Part shown: positions 19,251 to 27,105 of the stretch, piece after piece
Position numbering within the stretch: position 1 is the first letter of the stretch
How the letters are laid out: the number at the start of each line of letters is the position of its first letter
NCBI RefSeq assembly: GCF_028561755.1
Contig: NZ_JAQQTD010000002.1
Coordinates: 310,001 to 374,000 of the forward strand
Direction: 5' to 3'
From: Altibacter sp. HG106
Lineage (GTDB): Bacteria > Bacteroidota > Bacteroidia > Flavobacteriales > Flavobacteriaceae
Length of the DNA: 64,000 nt
Notes under the pieces: generated by a model
What the model saw: the letters and a program-made list of their open reading frames with translations, nothing else
Told to the model about the DNA's origin: nothing
Database searches by the model: none
Program-made: the position numbers and the translations under genes

Positions 19251-19892
19251 ATGGCACAGTCTAAATCATCAAAACGACTTTTTAACATGGCCTATGGCCT
19301 TGGAGCTTCTATTGTAATCTTAGGAGCACTTTTTAAAATCCTTCACTGGGAATTAGGTCCCCTTAACGGAGGTATTCTTTTGGCCATTGGTCTGATTACC
19401 GAAGCGATCATTTTCGCTATTTCTGCTTTTGAACCGGTAGAAGATGATCTTGACTGGTCTTTAGTGTATCCCGAATTAGCTGGTGGAAAGACAATGACGA
19501 AGAAGGAAGAGCCTAAAGACGCTCAAGGAATTCTTTCTAAGAAATTAGATGCGATGTTGAAGGAAGCGAAAATCGATTCTGAATTGATGAGCAGCTTAGG
19601 AGACAGCATTCGCTCTTTCGAAGGTGCTGCAAAGAATATGGCGCCTACTGCTGAAGCAATGACCTCCACGAAAAAATACAGTGAAGAGATGGCATTGGCT
19701 GCCGCTCAAATGGAATCGTTAAACAGCTTGTATAAAGTTCAGGTAGAATCTACCAGCCGTCAGGCAGAAGTGAACGAACAAGTTGCCGAAAATGCCGCTC
19801 AATTGAAGCAGCAAATGGAGCACTTGGCGTCAAACTTATCTTCGTTAAACGGAGTATATGGTGGAATGCTTTCTGCAATGAACCGAAACTAA
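19251..19892 (+). CDS. gldL: Type IX secretion motor subunit GldL
   Basis: A 213-residue inner-membrane protein starting MAQSKSSKRLFNMAYGLGAS. Two transmembrane helices (residues about 13-34 and 39-59) contain GALFKILHWELGPLNG, with the conserved acidic residue in helix two (ITEAIIFAISAFEP); the rest is a cytoplasmic helical domain. GldL surrounds a GldM dimer and uses the proton-motive force to power protein export and gliding. It lies 65 bases after gldK and 39 before gldM. Confidence 0.97.
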   Translation: MAQSKSSKRLFNMAYGLGASIVILGALFKILHWELGPLNGGILLAIGLITEAIIFAISAFEPVEDDLDWSLVYPELAGGKTMTKKEEPKDAQGILSKKLDAMLKEAKIDSELMSSLGDSIRSFEGAAKNMAPTAEAMTSTKKYSEEMALAAAQMESLNSLYKVQVESTSRQAEVNEQVAENAAQLKQQMEHLASNLSSLNGVYGGMLSAMNRN

Positions 19893-19931
19893 GGTTCCCT
19901 TAGATATTTTTATTAATTCAAAAAACTAAAG

Positions 19932-21506
19932 ATGGCTAAAGGAGCATTATCCCCGCGGCAGAAGATGATTAACCTAATGTACTTGGTGTTCATCGCTATG
20001 CTTGCACTGAATATGTCCAAAGAGGTACTTTCCGCATTTGGACTTCTAAACGAAAAGATCAATTCGGCAAATACACAGGCGAGTCAGCGTAACCAGGCCT
20101 TTATGGATGGGTTAGCGACCAAGGCCAGTGATGAGCCCGAACAATATGCGGCGGTAGAAGCCAAAGCACAAGAAATTGCAACCATTTCAAACGAATTGGA
20201 TACGTATCTGGAAGGTTTAAAGGCTGGAGCGGTAGCGAATGTTGAAGACCCTCAGGATTATGAAGTAATGGACAAGCCAGATTACTTCAACAACTTGTTT
20301 TTCCGGGGTGAAAATTTGAAGCCCGAGGGACAAGAGTTTATCGATAAAATGGCTGCTTACCGCAACGGTATGATGGAAGTTTTGTCTGATACAGCCGTCG
20401 CTAAGAAAGTGGCAGGCGCTGATGAAATCAAAGCGAGTCTTGAAGAAAACTTTGGAACCGGACAAGTGGAAACACGAGATGGAACCAAACAAGACTGGTT
20501 GAATTACCACTACGAAGGCTTCCCATTGATCGCGTCCTTGACAAAAATGACGTCTATCCAAAATGATGTAAAGACGAATAAAAGTGAGATCCTTCAGAAA
20601 ATGTTATCGGGTCAACAAGCCGCGGCACTTTCTTTCAGTAACTACTCTACGATCATGGATGTTGAAAAATCAGCATACTATTCGGGAGAAACCTTTAACG
20701 GAGCGATCATGCTAGGGCGTACCGATGCGAGCACTGTGCCTCAGGAGGTAAATCTTACGCTAGATGGAAGACCGCTTTCTGAAGACCAATACTCAGTTCA
20801 AGGCGGGCGCGTAGTCTTAAACGTAGGCGCTGGTAGTCCTGGAGATCACAAGATCGAAGGAATGCTGGTATACGGAGAAGGAGGAGAAAAAGTAGAAGTT
20901 CCTGTAAAAACAGGTTTCGCTACGATTTCTAAACCGAATGCTGCCGTTATCTCTGCCGATAAGATGAACGTTGTATACCGTGGAGTAGATAACCCAATGA
21001 CGATCTCTATTCCTGGAATTCCAGATAATAAAGTTTCTGCTTCTGCAAGTGGATTATCAAAAACATCGGGTAGTAAGTACGTGATGCGTCCCGGAACCGG
21101 AAGAACGGTGAACATTTCTGCAAGTGGTACCCTTCCAGACGGACAGAAAGTAAATACGACTTCAGAATTCCGTATTAAAGACATCCCTGCACCGGTAGGA
21201 TCCGTGCGTGGAGAAACAGGAATCGTTCGTATGCAGCGTGAAGGACTTGAAATTTCAAGTATTGGTGCGTTGTTAGAAGATTTCGACTTCGACTTAAACC
21301 TTCGTGTGACTGGATTTAGCTTTAAAGTGTCTGGACAACCAACGGTTCGTGTTAACGGAACTTCGCTTAACGCACAGGCCAAAGCGGCATTGCGTCGTGC
21401 TGGTCGCGGAGAAGCGGTACAAATTTTTGATATCAATACTAATATTGCAGGTAGTGGCGTTAAGTTAAAGAAGACCGCTCCTGTAGTGATCGAATTGACA
21501 AACTAG
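19932..21506 (+). CDS. gldM: Type IX secretion motor/shaft subunit GldM
   Basis: A 524-residue protein with one N-terminal transmembrane helix (MINLMYLVFIAMLALNMS, residues about 12-29) that sits inside the GldL pentamer, and a long periplasmic part of four beta-rich domains reaching to the GldK/GldN ring. The N-terminal LSPRQKMINLMYLVFIAMLA is characteristic. Length and order (gldL-gldM-gldN) are canonical. Confidence 0.97.
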   Translation: MAKGALSPRQKMINLMYLVFIAMLALNMSKEVLSAFGLLNEKINSANTQASQRNQAFMDGLATKASDEPEQYAAVEAKAQEIATISNELDTYLEGLKAGAVANVEDPQDYEVMDKPDYFNNLFFRGENLKPEGQEFIDKMAAYRNGMMEVLSDTAVAKKVAGADEIKASLEENFGTGQVETRDGTKQDWLNYHYEGFPLIASLTKMTSIQNDVKTNKSEILQKMLSGQQAAALSFSNYSTIMDVEKSAYYSGETFNGAIMLGRTDASTVPQEVNLTLDGRPLSEDQYSVQGGRVVLNVGAGSPGDHKIEGMLVYGEGGEKVEVPVKTGFATISKPNAAVISADKMNVVYRGVDNPMTISIPGIPDNKVSASASGLSKTSGSKYVMRPGTGRTVNISASGTLPDGQKVNTTSEFRIKDIPAPVGSVRGETGIVRMQREGLEISSIGALLEDFDFDLNLRVTGFSFKVSGQPTVRVNGTSLNAQAKAALRRAGRGEAVQIFDINTNIAGSGVKLKKTAPVVIELTN

Positions 21507-21521
21507 AATAAACAAACGAAT

Positions 21522-22421
21522 ATGACTCTTAAGAATGTTGTTTTATGTGGAATTGGCCTCTTGATGGGAGTAAGTGCACACGCACAGCTCAACGTCTTGA
21601 ATGCCAAAACGCCGGAAGAGATCGGGAAGAAAACCGAAGCTCAGATCGCCTACGATAACGACGAACCGTTGCCGTATGGGTATACCGATGAGCGAGATGT
21701 ACTTTGGTCGAAAACCACCTGGGAAATCATCGATCTCGATGAGCGCGTGAACTTCCCACTGTACTACCCGATCGACACCAACAACATTGGAGCCGAACGC
21801 CGATCGTTATACGATGTATTAGTTCGTGGTATCAAAGACGGTAAGATCGAGGATGTATATGCAGATTCGTACTTTACGGAAAAGCGTACCTTGGATGATT
21901 TAAGTGCATCTTTGGTATACAGTGATACAACCGACCTAGGTATTGAGCAGTTTAACGCTGAAGGTACCGTAGATCGACAGTACATTCGTCGATTTACACT
22001 GGATGCCGGTGATATTGAAGAGTGGCGAATTCGTGGAATTTGGTATCTAGACAAACGCCAGGGGGAGTTGAAATATCGTCTCCTAGGATTGTGTCCGGTA
22101 GCCAATGAAGCGCGTGCCAAAGCCTTTCCTGATGATAACATCGATTCTAAGGTGGAATTATTCTGGGTGTGGTTTCCGGGTGCTCGTGAAGTATTACACA
22201 ATGCCAAAGCCTTTAACCGAAAGAATACATCACAGCCTATTTCCTATGATCATCTGTTGAACTCAAGAAGATTCAATGCCGTAATCTACAAAGAAGACAA
22301 CGTTCAGGGCGACCGAGGCGTAGCCGATTATATCAACGACAATGCGCTGATGCAGTTGTTGGAGTCGGAGCGCATTAAAGAGCAAATTCGAAATATTGAG
22401 ATCGATCTCTGGAACTATTAA
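21522..22421 (+). CDS. gldN: Type IX secretion ring protein GldN
   Basis: A 299-residue periplasmic protein with signal peptide (MTLKNVVLCGIGLLMGVSAH, cleavage near AHAQ). The stretch ERDVLWSKTTWEIIDLDERVNFPLYYP (residues about 57-83) and the later IYKEDNVQGDRGVADY mark the GldN/PorN family, which pairs with GldK in the outer-membrane-proximal ring. Last gene of the operon, 15 bases after gldM and followed by a terminator. Confidence 0.96.
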   Translation: MTLKNVVLCGIGLLMGVSAHAQLNVLNAKTPEEIGKKTEAQIAYDNDEPLPYGYTDERDVLWSKTTWEIIDLDERVNFPLYYPIDTNNIGAERRSLYDVLVRGIKDGKIEDVYADSYFTEKRTLDDLSASLVYSDTTDLGIEQFNAEGTVDRQYIRRFTLDAGDIEEWRIRGIWYLDKRQGELKYRLLGLCPVANEARAKAFPDDNIDSKVELFWVWFPGAREVLHNAKAFNRKNTSQPISYDHLLNSRRFNAVIYKEDNVQGDRGVADYINDNALMQLLESERIKEQIRNIEIDLWNY

Positions 22422-22443
22422 TTAGTTTCAAGTAATATATTGT

Positions 22444-22476
22444 AAACCCTCTTGAGCGATGCTTGAGAGGGTTTTT
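22444..22476 (+). terminator. Rho-independent terminator after gldN
   Basis: Nine-base arms AAACCCTCT (22444-22452) and AGAGGGTTT (22466-22474), then T. Closes gldKLMN. The next gene's -7 box starts two bases after it. Confidence 0.8.
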
Positions 22477-22477
22477 C

Positions 22478-22485
22478 TATTTTTG
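22478..22485 (+). promoter_or_regulatory. -7 box TATTTTTG close to a start codon
   Basis: Full TAnnTTTG match, only three bases before ATG 22489, so transcription would start at or just after the ATG. Either the mRNA is leaderless or the box is fortuitous. Confidence 0.35.
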
Positions 22486-22488
22486 CGC

Positions 22489-23529
22489 ATGCAGCAGCTG
22501 GATTATATCATTGTGGGTTTAGGGATTGGCGGACTCGCCCTGGCGCGCCGATTGGAAGAACGAGGGCACTCTTTTGTGGTATTCGATACTCAAGAAGACG
22601 GTGCTACGGCGGTGGCCGGAGGTACCATCAATCCGGTGGTGCTGAAACGCTTTAAAGCGGTCTGGAAGGCTTCGGAATTTTTTGAATCGGCTCAACACTT
22701 TTATCGAGATCTGCAAAAAGACCTGTCTCCCGAATTTCTAGACGAAATTCCGGTACGCCGCATCTTGCAAAGTGCAGAAGAACAAAACGACTGGTTGGTG
22801 GCCAGTGATTCAGAACAATGCAAAACGTTTTTAAGGTCACAAATTGCTGTCAATCCATACGAGGCGATAAAAGCTCCATTTGGTCTGGGTACTGTACGCA
22901 ATACATTACAGCTTAAAACACCCCTCCTCTTAGAAGGCTTCCGAAGCTATTTACAACACCAGCAACGATGGGTGAATGAATCCTTTGCGTATGACCAATT
23001 GCAACGGGTCGAGGGCGTCCTTCAGTATAAACAATGGCAAGCAAAGCGTGTGATATTTTGTGAAGGGGTAGGAGCCTTGCGTAATCCGTATTTTCTTCCA
23101 AAGAATATCCTTCCAAAGAAAGGAGAGTATATTACCATTCGGGCTCCTAAACTCGAACTCGACGCAGTACTTAAAGGCCCCTTTTTCATCATACCGCTTG
23201 GGAAGGACACCTACCGTGTGGGAGCAACCTTTATCCATAAAGATCTCAGTCCCACTCCCACGAGTGGCAGTTTAGAGACGTTGGAGAAAGCCCTCATTAA
23301 AATGCTGCACTGCAACTACGAGATCATCGGTCGAAGTGTTGGGATGCGGCCTACGGTCGCCGATCGAAAGCCATTGTTGGGATGGTTTGAGACAGACCAG
23401 CTTTGTTTTATGAACGGATTGGGAACACGAGGCCTGTTTATGGCACCCTTGTTGGCTACTTGGTTGCTGGATGCCTTAGAAGGAGCCCAACCACTACCTA
23501 CAGAAGTAGACCTAAAACGGTTTTTGTGA
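22489..23529 (+). CDS. FAD-dependent oxidoreductase (DAO family)
   Basis: A 346-residue flavoprotein of the D-amino-acid-oxidase/DadA type. The N-terminal dinucleotide-binding motif is DYIIVGLGIGGLALARRLEE with the closing acidic residue in FVVFD; AVAGGTINPVVLKRF follows the Rossmann motif as in MnmC-C/glycine-oxidase relatives, and GTRGLFMAPLLATWLL at the C-terminus is the second flavin-binding segment. The substrate is unknown. ATG 22489 is chosen since the upstream extension lies in the terminator. Confidence 0.85.
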   Translation: MQQLDYIIVGLGIGGLALARRLEERGHSFVVFDTQEDGATAVAGGTINPVVLKRFKAVWKASEFFESAQHFYRDLQKDLSPEFLDEIPVRRILQSAEEQNDWLVASDSEQCKTFLRSQIAVNPYEAIKAPFGLGTVRNTLQLKTPLLLEGFRSYLQHQQRWVNESFAYDQLQRVEGVLQYKQWQAKRVIFCEGVGALRNPYFLPKNILPKKGEYITIRAPKLELDAVLKGPFFIIPLGKDTYRVGATFIHKDLSPTPTSGSLETLEKALIKMLHCNYEIIGRSVGMRPTVADRKPLLGWFETDQLCFMNGLGTRGLFMAPLLATWLLDALEGAQPLPTEVDLKRFL

Positions 23530-23535
23530 TGGTAA

Positions 23536-23910
23536 TTACTTTGCTTTTTCCGGATCGTATTTGAAAAAGAAATTGATCCAAATGTTTCGGGAGAGACGTA
23601 CGATCACCGGAAGCATCACGATTAAGGTTCCCATGATCACAAAAAAGGTATTTAATCGATTCAGCCCGAACATAAAAAATGCAATGATAAATGCTGCCAC
23701 GGCAAATGCGACGCCCACGCCATAACTCACATACATGGCACCATAGAAGAAAGATGGTTCTATCTTGAATTTGGTGTGGCAATGCGGACAGTGTTCGTGC
23801 ATTTTCAGCGTTTCTGAAAGCACATAGGGATTCGGATTTTTATACATCTTTCCGCTGTGACACACCGGGCAGGTACTGGTAAAGATACTGTAGACTTTGG
23901 TTCCTTTCAT
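23536..23910 (-). CDS. DUF983 family zinc-ribbon membrane protein
   Basis: A 124-residue protein starting MKGTKVYSIFTSTCPVCHSG. Two CxxC pairs (CPVCH and CPHCH, about residues 14-17 and 41-44) form a likely zinc ribbon, followed by SFFYGAMYVSYGVGVAF and two helices (about 57-78 and 82-100). This is the DUF983 layout; the function is not known, although relatives often lie near haem-copper oxidase genes. The start is placed at 23910, after the -7 box at 23929-23936; the upstream in-frame extension to 23976 would overlap the divergent ABC-F gene. Confidence 0.85.
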   Translation of the reverse strand: MKGTKVYSIFTSTCPVCHSGKMYKNPNPYVLSETLKMHEHCPHCHTKFKIEPSFFYGAMYVSYGVGVAFAVAAFIIAFFMFGLNRLNTFFVIMGTLIVMLPVIVRLSRNIWINFFFKYDPEKAK

Positions 23911-23928
23911 TCGCTTTTGTTTCCTTCT

Positions 23929-23946
23929 CAAAATTAAGCATCTTTG
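23929..23946. promoter_or_regulatory. Overlapping divergent -7 boxes
   Basis: Minus strand TAATTTTG (23936-23929) for the DUF983 gene, plus strand CATCTTTG (23939-23946, one base off) for the ABC-F gene. The two boxes are two bases apart, so RNA polymerase can probably use only one at a time. Confidence 0.45.
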
Positions 23947-23965
23947 CACAAAATAGCAGACATTC

Positions 23966-25882
23966 ATGTTGAACATTCACGATCTTTCGGTTTCTTTTCA
24001 AGGCGATGCGTTGTTTAGTGGTATTACCTTTCAGCTTACTCCTGGCGATCGTGTGGGGCTCGTTGGAAAGAATGGTGCCGGGAAATCAACCTTGTTGAAA
24101 ATTATTGCCAGAGAGCAGGAATACGATAAGGGTCAAATTGCCACCGATAAAGAAGTTTCTATTGGCTTTCTGAAACAGGACATCGATTTTGAACAAGGCC
24201 GAACCGTTCTGGAGGAAGCCTACCAAGCTTTTACTGAGATCAAACGGCTGGAGAAAAAATTAGCGAACATCAATGAACAGCTTGCCGAGCGAACCGATTA
24301 CGAAAGCGATGGGTATCATCAATTGATGGTAGATCTCAATGAGGTGCAGCATCAATATGAAATCATTGGAGGGTATAATTATCAAGGCGATACCGAGCGA
24401 ATTTTACAAGGGCTCGGGTTTCAGCGAGAGGATTTTAATAAAACAACCGAAACCTTTTCTGGTGGTTGGCGAATGCGCATTGAATTGGCGAAGCTATTAC
24501 TTCAGAATAACGATATTCTACTATTAGATGAGCCTACGAACCATCTCGATATTGAATCTATTTTATGGCTCGAAGATTTCCTGAATGCCTATCCCGGCGT
24601 GGTTATGTTGGTATCGCACGATAAGATGTTCTTAGACCGGGTCACCAATCGCACCATCGAGATTTCCTTAGGATCAATTTACGATTTTCCGAAGCCGTAT
24701 TCTAAATACTTGGTGGTTCGTTCTGAACTAAGAGAGCAACAATTGGCGGCTCAAAAGAATCAGCAAAAACAAATTGAGCATACCGAAAAGCTCATCGAAA
24801 AGTTTCGCGCGAAAGCCACCAAAGCATCCATGGCGCAATCGCTAATCAAAAAGCTAGATAAGATTGATCGCATTGAGGTAGATGAAGAAGATACCGCGGT
24901 CATGAGTTTGCGTTTTCCCCTCTCTGTGACGCCCGGAAAGGTAGTGCTGGAAGCTGAGAAGATTTCAAAGAATTATGGTCAGAAAGAAGTGCTTCGGAAT
25001 ATTGACCTCATGATCGAACGCGGAAGCAAGATCGCCTTTGTGGGGCAGAATGGGCAGGGAAAGTCCACACTGGCGAAGATCATAGTGGGAGAGATCGAAC
25101 ATCAGGGACAACTGAAGTTGGGGCATAATGTTCAAATTGGGTATTTCGCGCAAAACCAGGCCGAATACCTCGACGGAAGCAAAACCGTGGAAGATACCAT
25201 GCTCGATGCGGCTGATGAGAAAACACGACCGCGGGTTCGTGATATTCTTGGGGCGTTCTTGTTTCGGGGAGAGGAAGTAGACAAATACGTACGTGTGTTA
25301 TCTGGGGGCGAACGCAACCGACTCGCTTTAGCGAAACTCTTGTTGCAACCCTTCAACGTGTTGGTCATGGATGAGCCTACCAATCACTTAGACATTCAAT
25401 CTAAAAATGTGCTAAAAGAAGCCTTGAACAATTTTGAGGGTACCTTGCTCTTGGTATCTCACGACCGAGACTTCTTGCAAGGCTTGAGCGAACGTGTGTA
25501 CGAGTTTAAAGATCACAAGATTAAAGAGTATTTAGGCGATATCGACTATTTCTTGGAACAGCGAAACCTTCAGAACCTACGAGAGGCAGAGAAACGCGAA
25601 CAACAGAAGAAAGAGGTACCGCAGAAAACGTCTGAAGGAAAATTAGATTATAAGGCACAGAAAAAACTAAAATCGCTTCAGAATAAATTGAGCAATACCG
25701 AAGCCAAAATCGCCAGTCTTGAACGAGAAATCAAAGAGCACGACGTCGCGATGGAAACCAATTACGATGAAACGGTTTCAGATCCTACCTTCTTCGATAT
25801 TTATGAGAAGAAAAAAAACGAGGTGCAGCGTCTTATGGAAGCCTGGGAAGAACTTACCCTCCAAATTGAAGCCCTGAACTAA
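23966..25882 (+). CDS. ABC-F family ATPase (Uup-like)
   Basis: A 638-residue soluble protein with two ABC ATPase domains and no membrane part. Walker A motifs are GLVGKNGAGKSTLL (residues about 31-44) and FVGQNGQGKSTLAK (about 357-370); signatures are FSGGWRMRIELAK and LSGGERNRLALAK; Walker B is LLLDEPTNHLD and VMDEPTNHLD. A P-site-type linker lies between the domains, and the C-terminus is a coiled coil (KLKSLQNKLSNTEAKIASL...) as in Uup. ABC-F proteins act on ribosomes or, for Uup, on DNA/ribosome quality control. A resistance role is not indicated. Confidence 0.9.
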   Translation: MLNIHDLSVSFQGDALFSGITFQLTPGDRVGLVGKNGAGKSTLLKIIAREQEYDKGQIATDKEVSIGFLKQDIDFEQGRTVLEEAYQAFTEIKRLEKKLANINEQLAERTDYESDGYHQLMVDLNEVQHQYEIIGGYNYQGDTERILQGLGFQREDFNKTTETFSGGWRMRIELAKLLLQNNDILLLDEPTNHLDIESILWLEDFLNAYPGVVMLVSHDKMFLDRVTNRTIEISLGSIYDFPKPYSKYLVVRSELREQQLAAQKNQQKQIEHTEKLIEKFRAKATKASMAQSLIKKLDKIDRIEVDEEDTAVMSLRFPLSVTPGKVVLEAEKISKNYGQKEVLRNIDLMIERGSKIAFVGQNGQGKSTLAKIIVGEIEHQGQLKLGHNVQIGYFAQNQAEYLDGSKTVEDTMLDAADEKTRPRVRDILGAFLFRGEEVDKYVRVLSGGERNRLALAKLLLQPFNVLVMDEPTNHLDIQSKNVLKEALNNFEGTLLLVSHDRDFLQGLSERVYEFKDHKIKEYLGDIDYFLEQRNLQNLREAEKREQQKKEVPQKTSEGKLDYKAQKKLKSLQNKLSNTEAKIASLEREIKEHDVAMETNYDETVSDPTFFDIYEKKKNEVQRLMEAWEELTLQIEALN

Positions 25883-25922
25883 CATTTAATATACTTTTAA
25901 CGGTTGTCGCTCCAAGGCGCAC

Positions 25923-25930
25923 TATTTTTG
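25923..25930 (+). promoter_or_regulatory. -7 box TATTTTTG for the RND operon
   Basis: Full TAnnTTTG match, 25 bases before the ATG, with TTG at 25904-25906 (16-base spacer). Confidence 0.5.
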
Positions 25931-25955
25931 AAAAACTAACTCTCAAAGCCTTGGC

Positions 25956-27104
25956 ATGCGTAAATTAATCCTCACTCTACTGGGTGTTCTTATCATCGGT
26001 ATTTCTATCGTAGCGGCTTATTTTATCATCGAAAGTAATACGAAAACAAAGCCAAAAGTTGATAAAGTAATCAAGACCGTTTTTGCTGAGGAAGTTCAAA
26101 ACGGTGTGGTACCTATTACGATTCCTGCGAACGGAAATCTAGTGGCGAAAAACCGACTGGAATTATACGCCGAAGTTCAAGGGGTTTTTCAGAATAGCGC
26201 ACACGATTTTAAAGCCGGGCAAACCTATCGCAGAGGCGAAACCTTGTTGCGCATCAATGCGGCAGAATATTACGCTTCCGTGCAATCGGCGAAAAGTGAC
26301 TTCTACAATTTAGTGACTTCCCTAATGCCTGATTTACGCCTGGATTATCCGCAAGCCTTTCCGAAGTGGCAACAATATTTAGATGAATTCAATTTGAATG
26401 AATCGGTGCCCGAATTACCGAGTATTGATGATGAGAAAGTGAATTACTTCATCACCGGTCGCGGCGTATTGGCTTCCTATTACAATATTAAAAACTTAGA
26501 GCAACGCCTCGGGAAATACAGTATTAGAGCCCCCTTTACGGGAACAGTCACTGAAGCGTTGGTGACGCAAGGAACGTTAATTCGACAAGGACAAAAACTA
26601 GGTGAGTTCATTGACACCTCGGTGTATGAATTGGAGTTGTCTATCGGAAAAACCTATAGCGATCTTTTGGGATTGAATGAAAAAGTCACTTTGGCGACCC
26701 TGGAAGGAAACAATACCTATACCGGTACGGTGAGCCGTATCAATGCACGAGTAGATCAAGCCACACAAACCATTCAGGTGTTTGTTGAAGTGAAAGGTGA
26801 AAACCTGAAAGAAGGCATGTATCTGGAAGCGCAATTGGAAGCGAAAGACGAACCCAATGCCATCGAGATTTCCAGAAAACTATTGGTTGACGAAGACGAA
26901 ATTTTTATCGTGCGAGATAGCGTGTTAAATACCATAACGATTGATCCCGTGTACTTTTCACCCAAAACAGTGGTGGTAAAAGGAGTGCCTGACGGTACAA
27001 AGATATTGGCGAAACCTATTCCCGGGGCCTACGCCGGAATGCGCGTTAAAGTGAATGAAGAGTCACTGCCGGGAGACGCTTCTTCGAATCAAGTGGTGCA
27101 GTGA
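25956..27104 (+). CDS. RND efflux periplasmic adaptor (HlyD/MexA family)
   Basis: A 382-residue membrane-fusion protein anchored by an N-terminal helix (LILTLLGVLIIGISIVAAYF). VVPITIPANGNLVAKNRLELYAEVQG opens the barrel/lipoyl part, FKAGQTYRRGETLLRINAAE is the first lipoyl half, KYSIRAPFTGTVTEALVTQGTLIRQG the second, followed by beta-barrel and membrane-proximal domains. The hairpin between the halves is short. It bridges the RND pump and TolC, whose genes follow directly. Confidence 0.93.
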   Translation: MRKLILTLLGVLIIGISIVAAYFIIESNTKTKPKVDKVIKTVFAEEVQNGVVPITIPANGNLVAKNRLELYAEVQGVFQNSAHDFKAGQTYRRGETLLRINAAEYYASVQSAKSDFYNLVTSLMPDLRLDYPQAFPKWQQYLDEFNLNESVPELPSIDDEKVNYFITGRGVLASYYNIKNLEQRLGKYSIRAPFTGTVTEALVTQGTLIRQGQKLGEFIDTSVYELELSIGKTYSDLLGLNEKVTLATLEGNNTYTGTVSRINARVDQATQTIQVFVEVKGENLKEGMYLEAQLEAKDEPNAIEISRKLLVDEDEIFIVRDSVLNTITIDPVYFSPKTVVVKGVPDGTKILAKPIPGAYAGMRVKVNEESLPGDASSNQVVQ

Positions 27105-27105
27105 G

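Noticed and set aside
20846-21436. 196-codon antisense frame in gldM
   Set aside because: Overlaps a firmly assigned gene and encodes no recognisable domain.
27055-27105. N-terminal extension of the RND pump
   Set aside because: It lies inside the adaptor gene; ATG 27106 gives the usual RND N-terminus.
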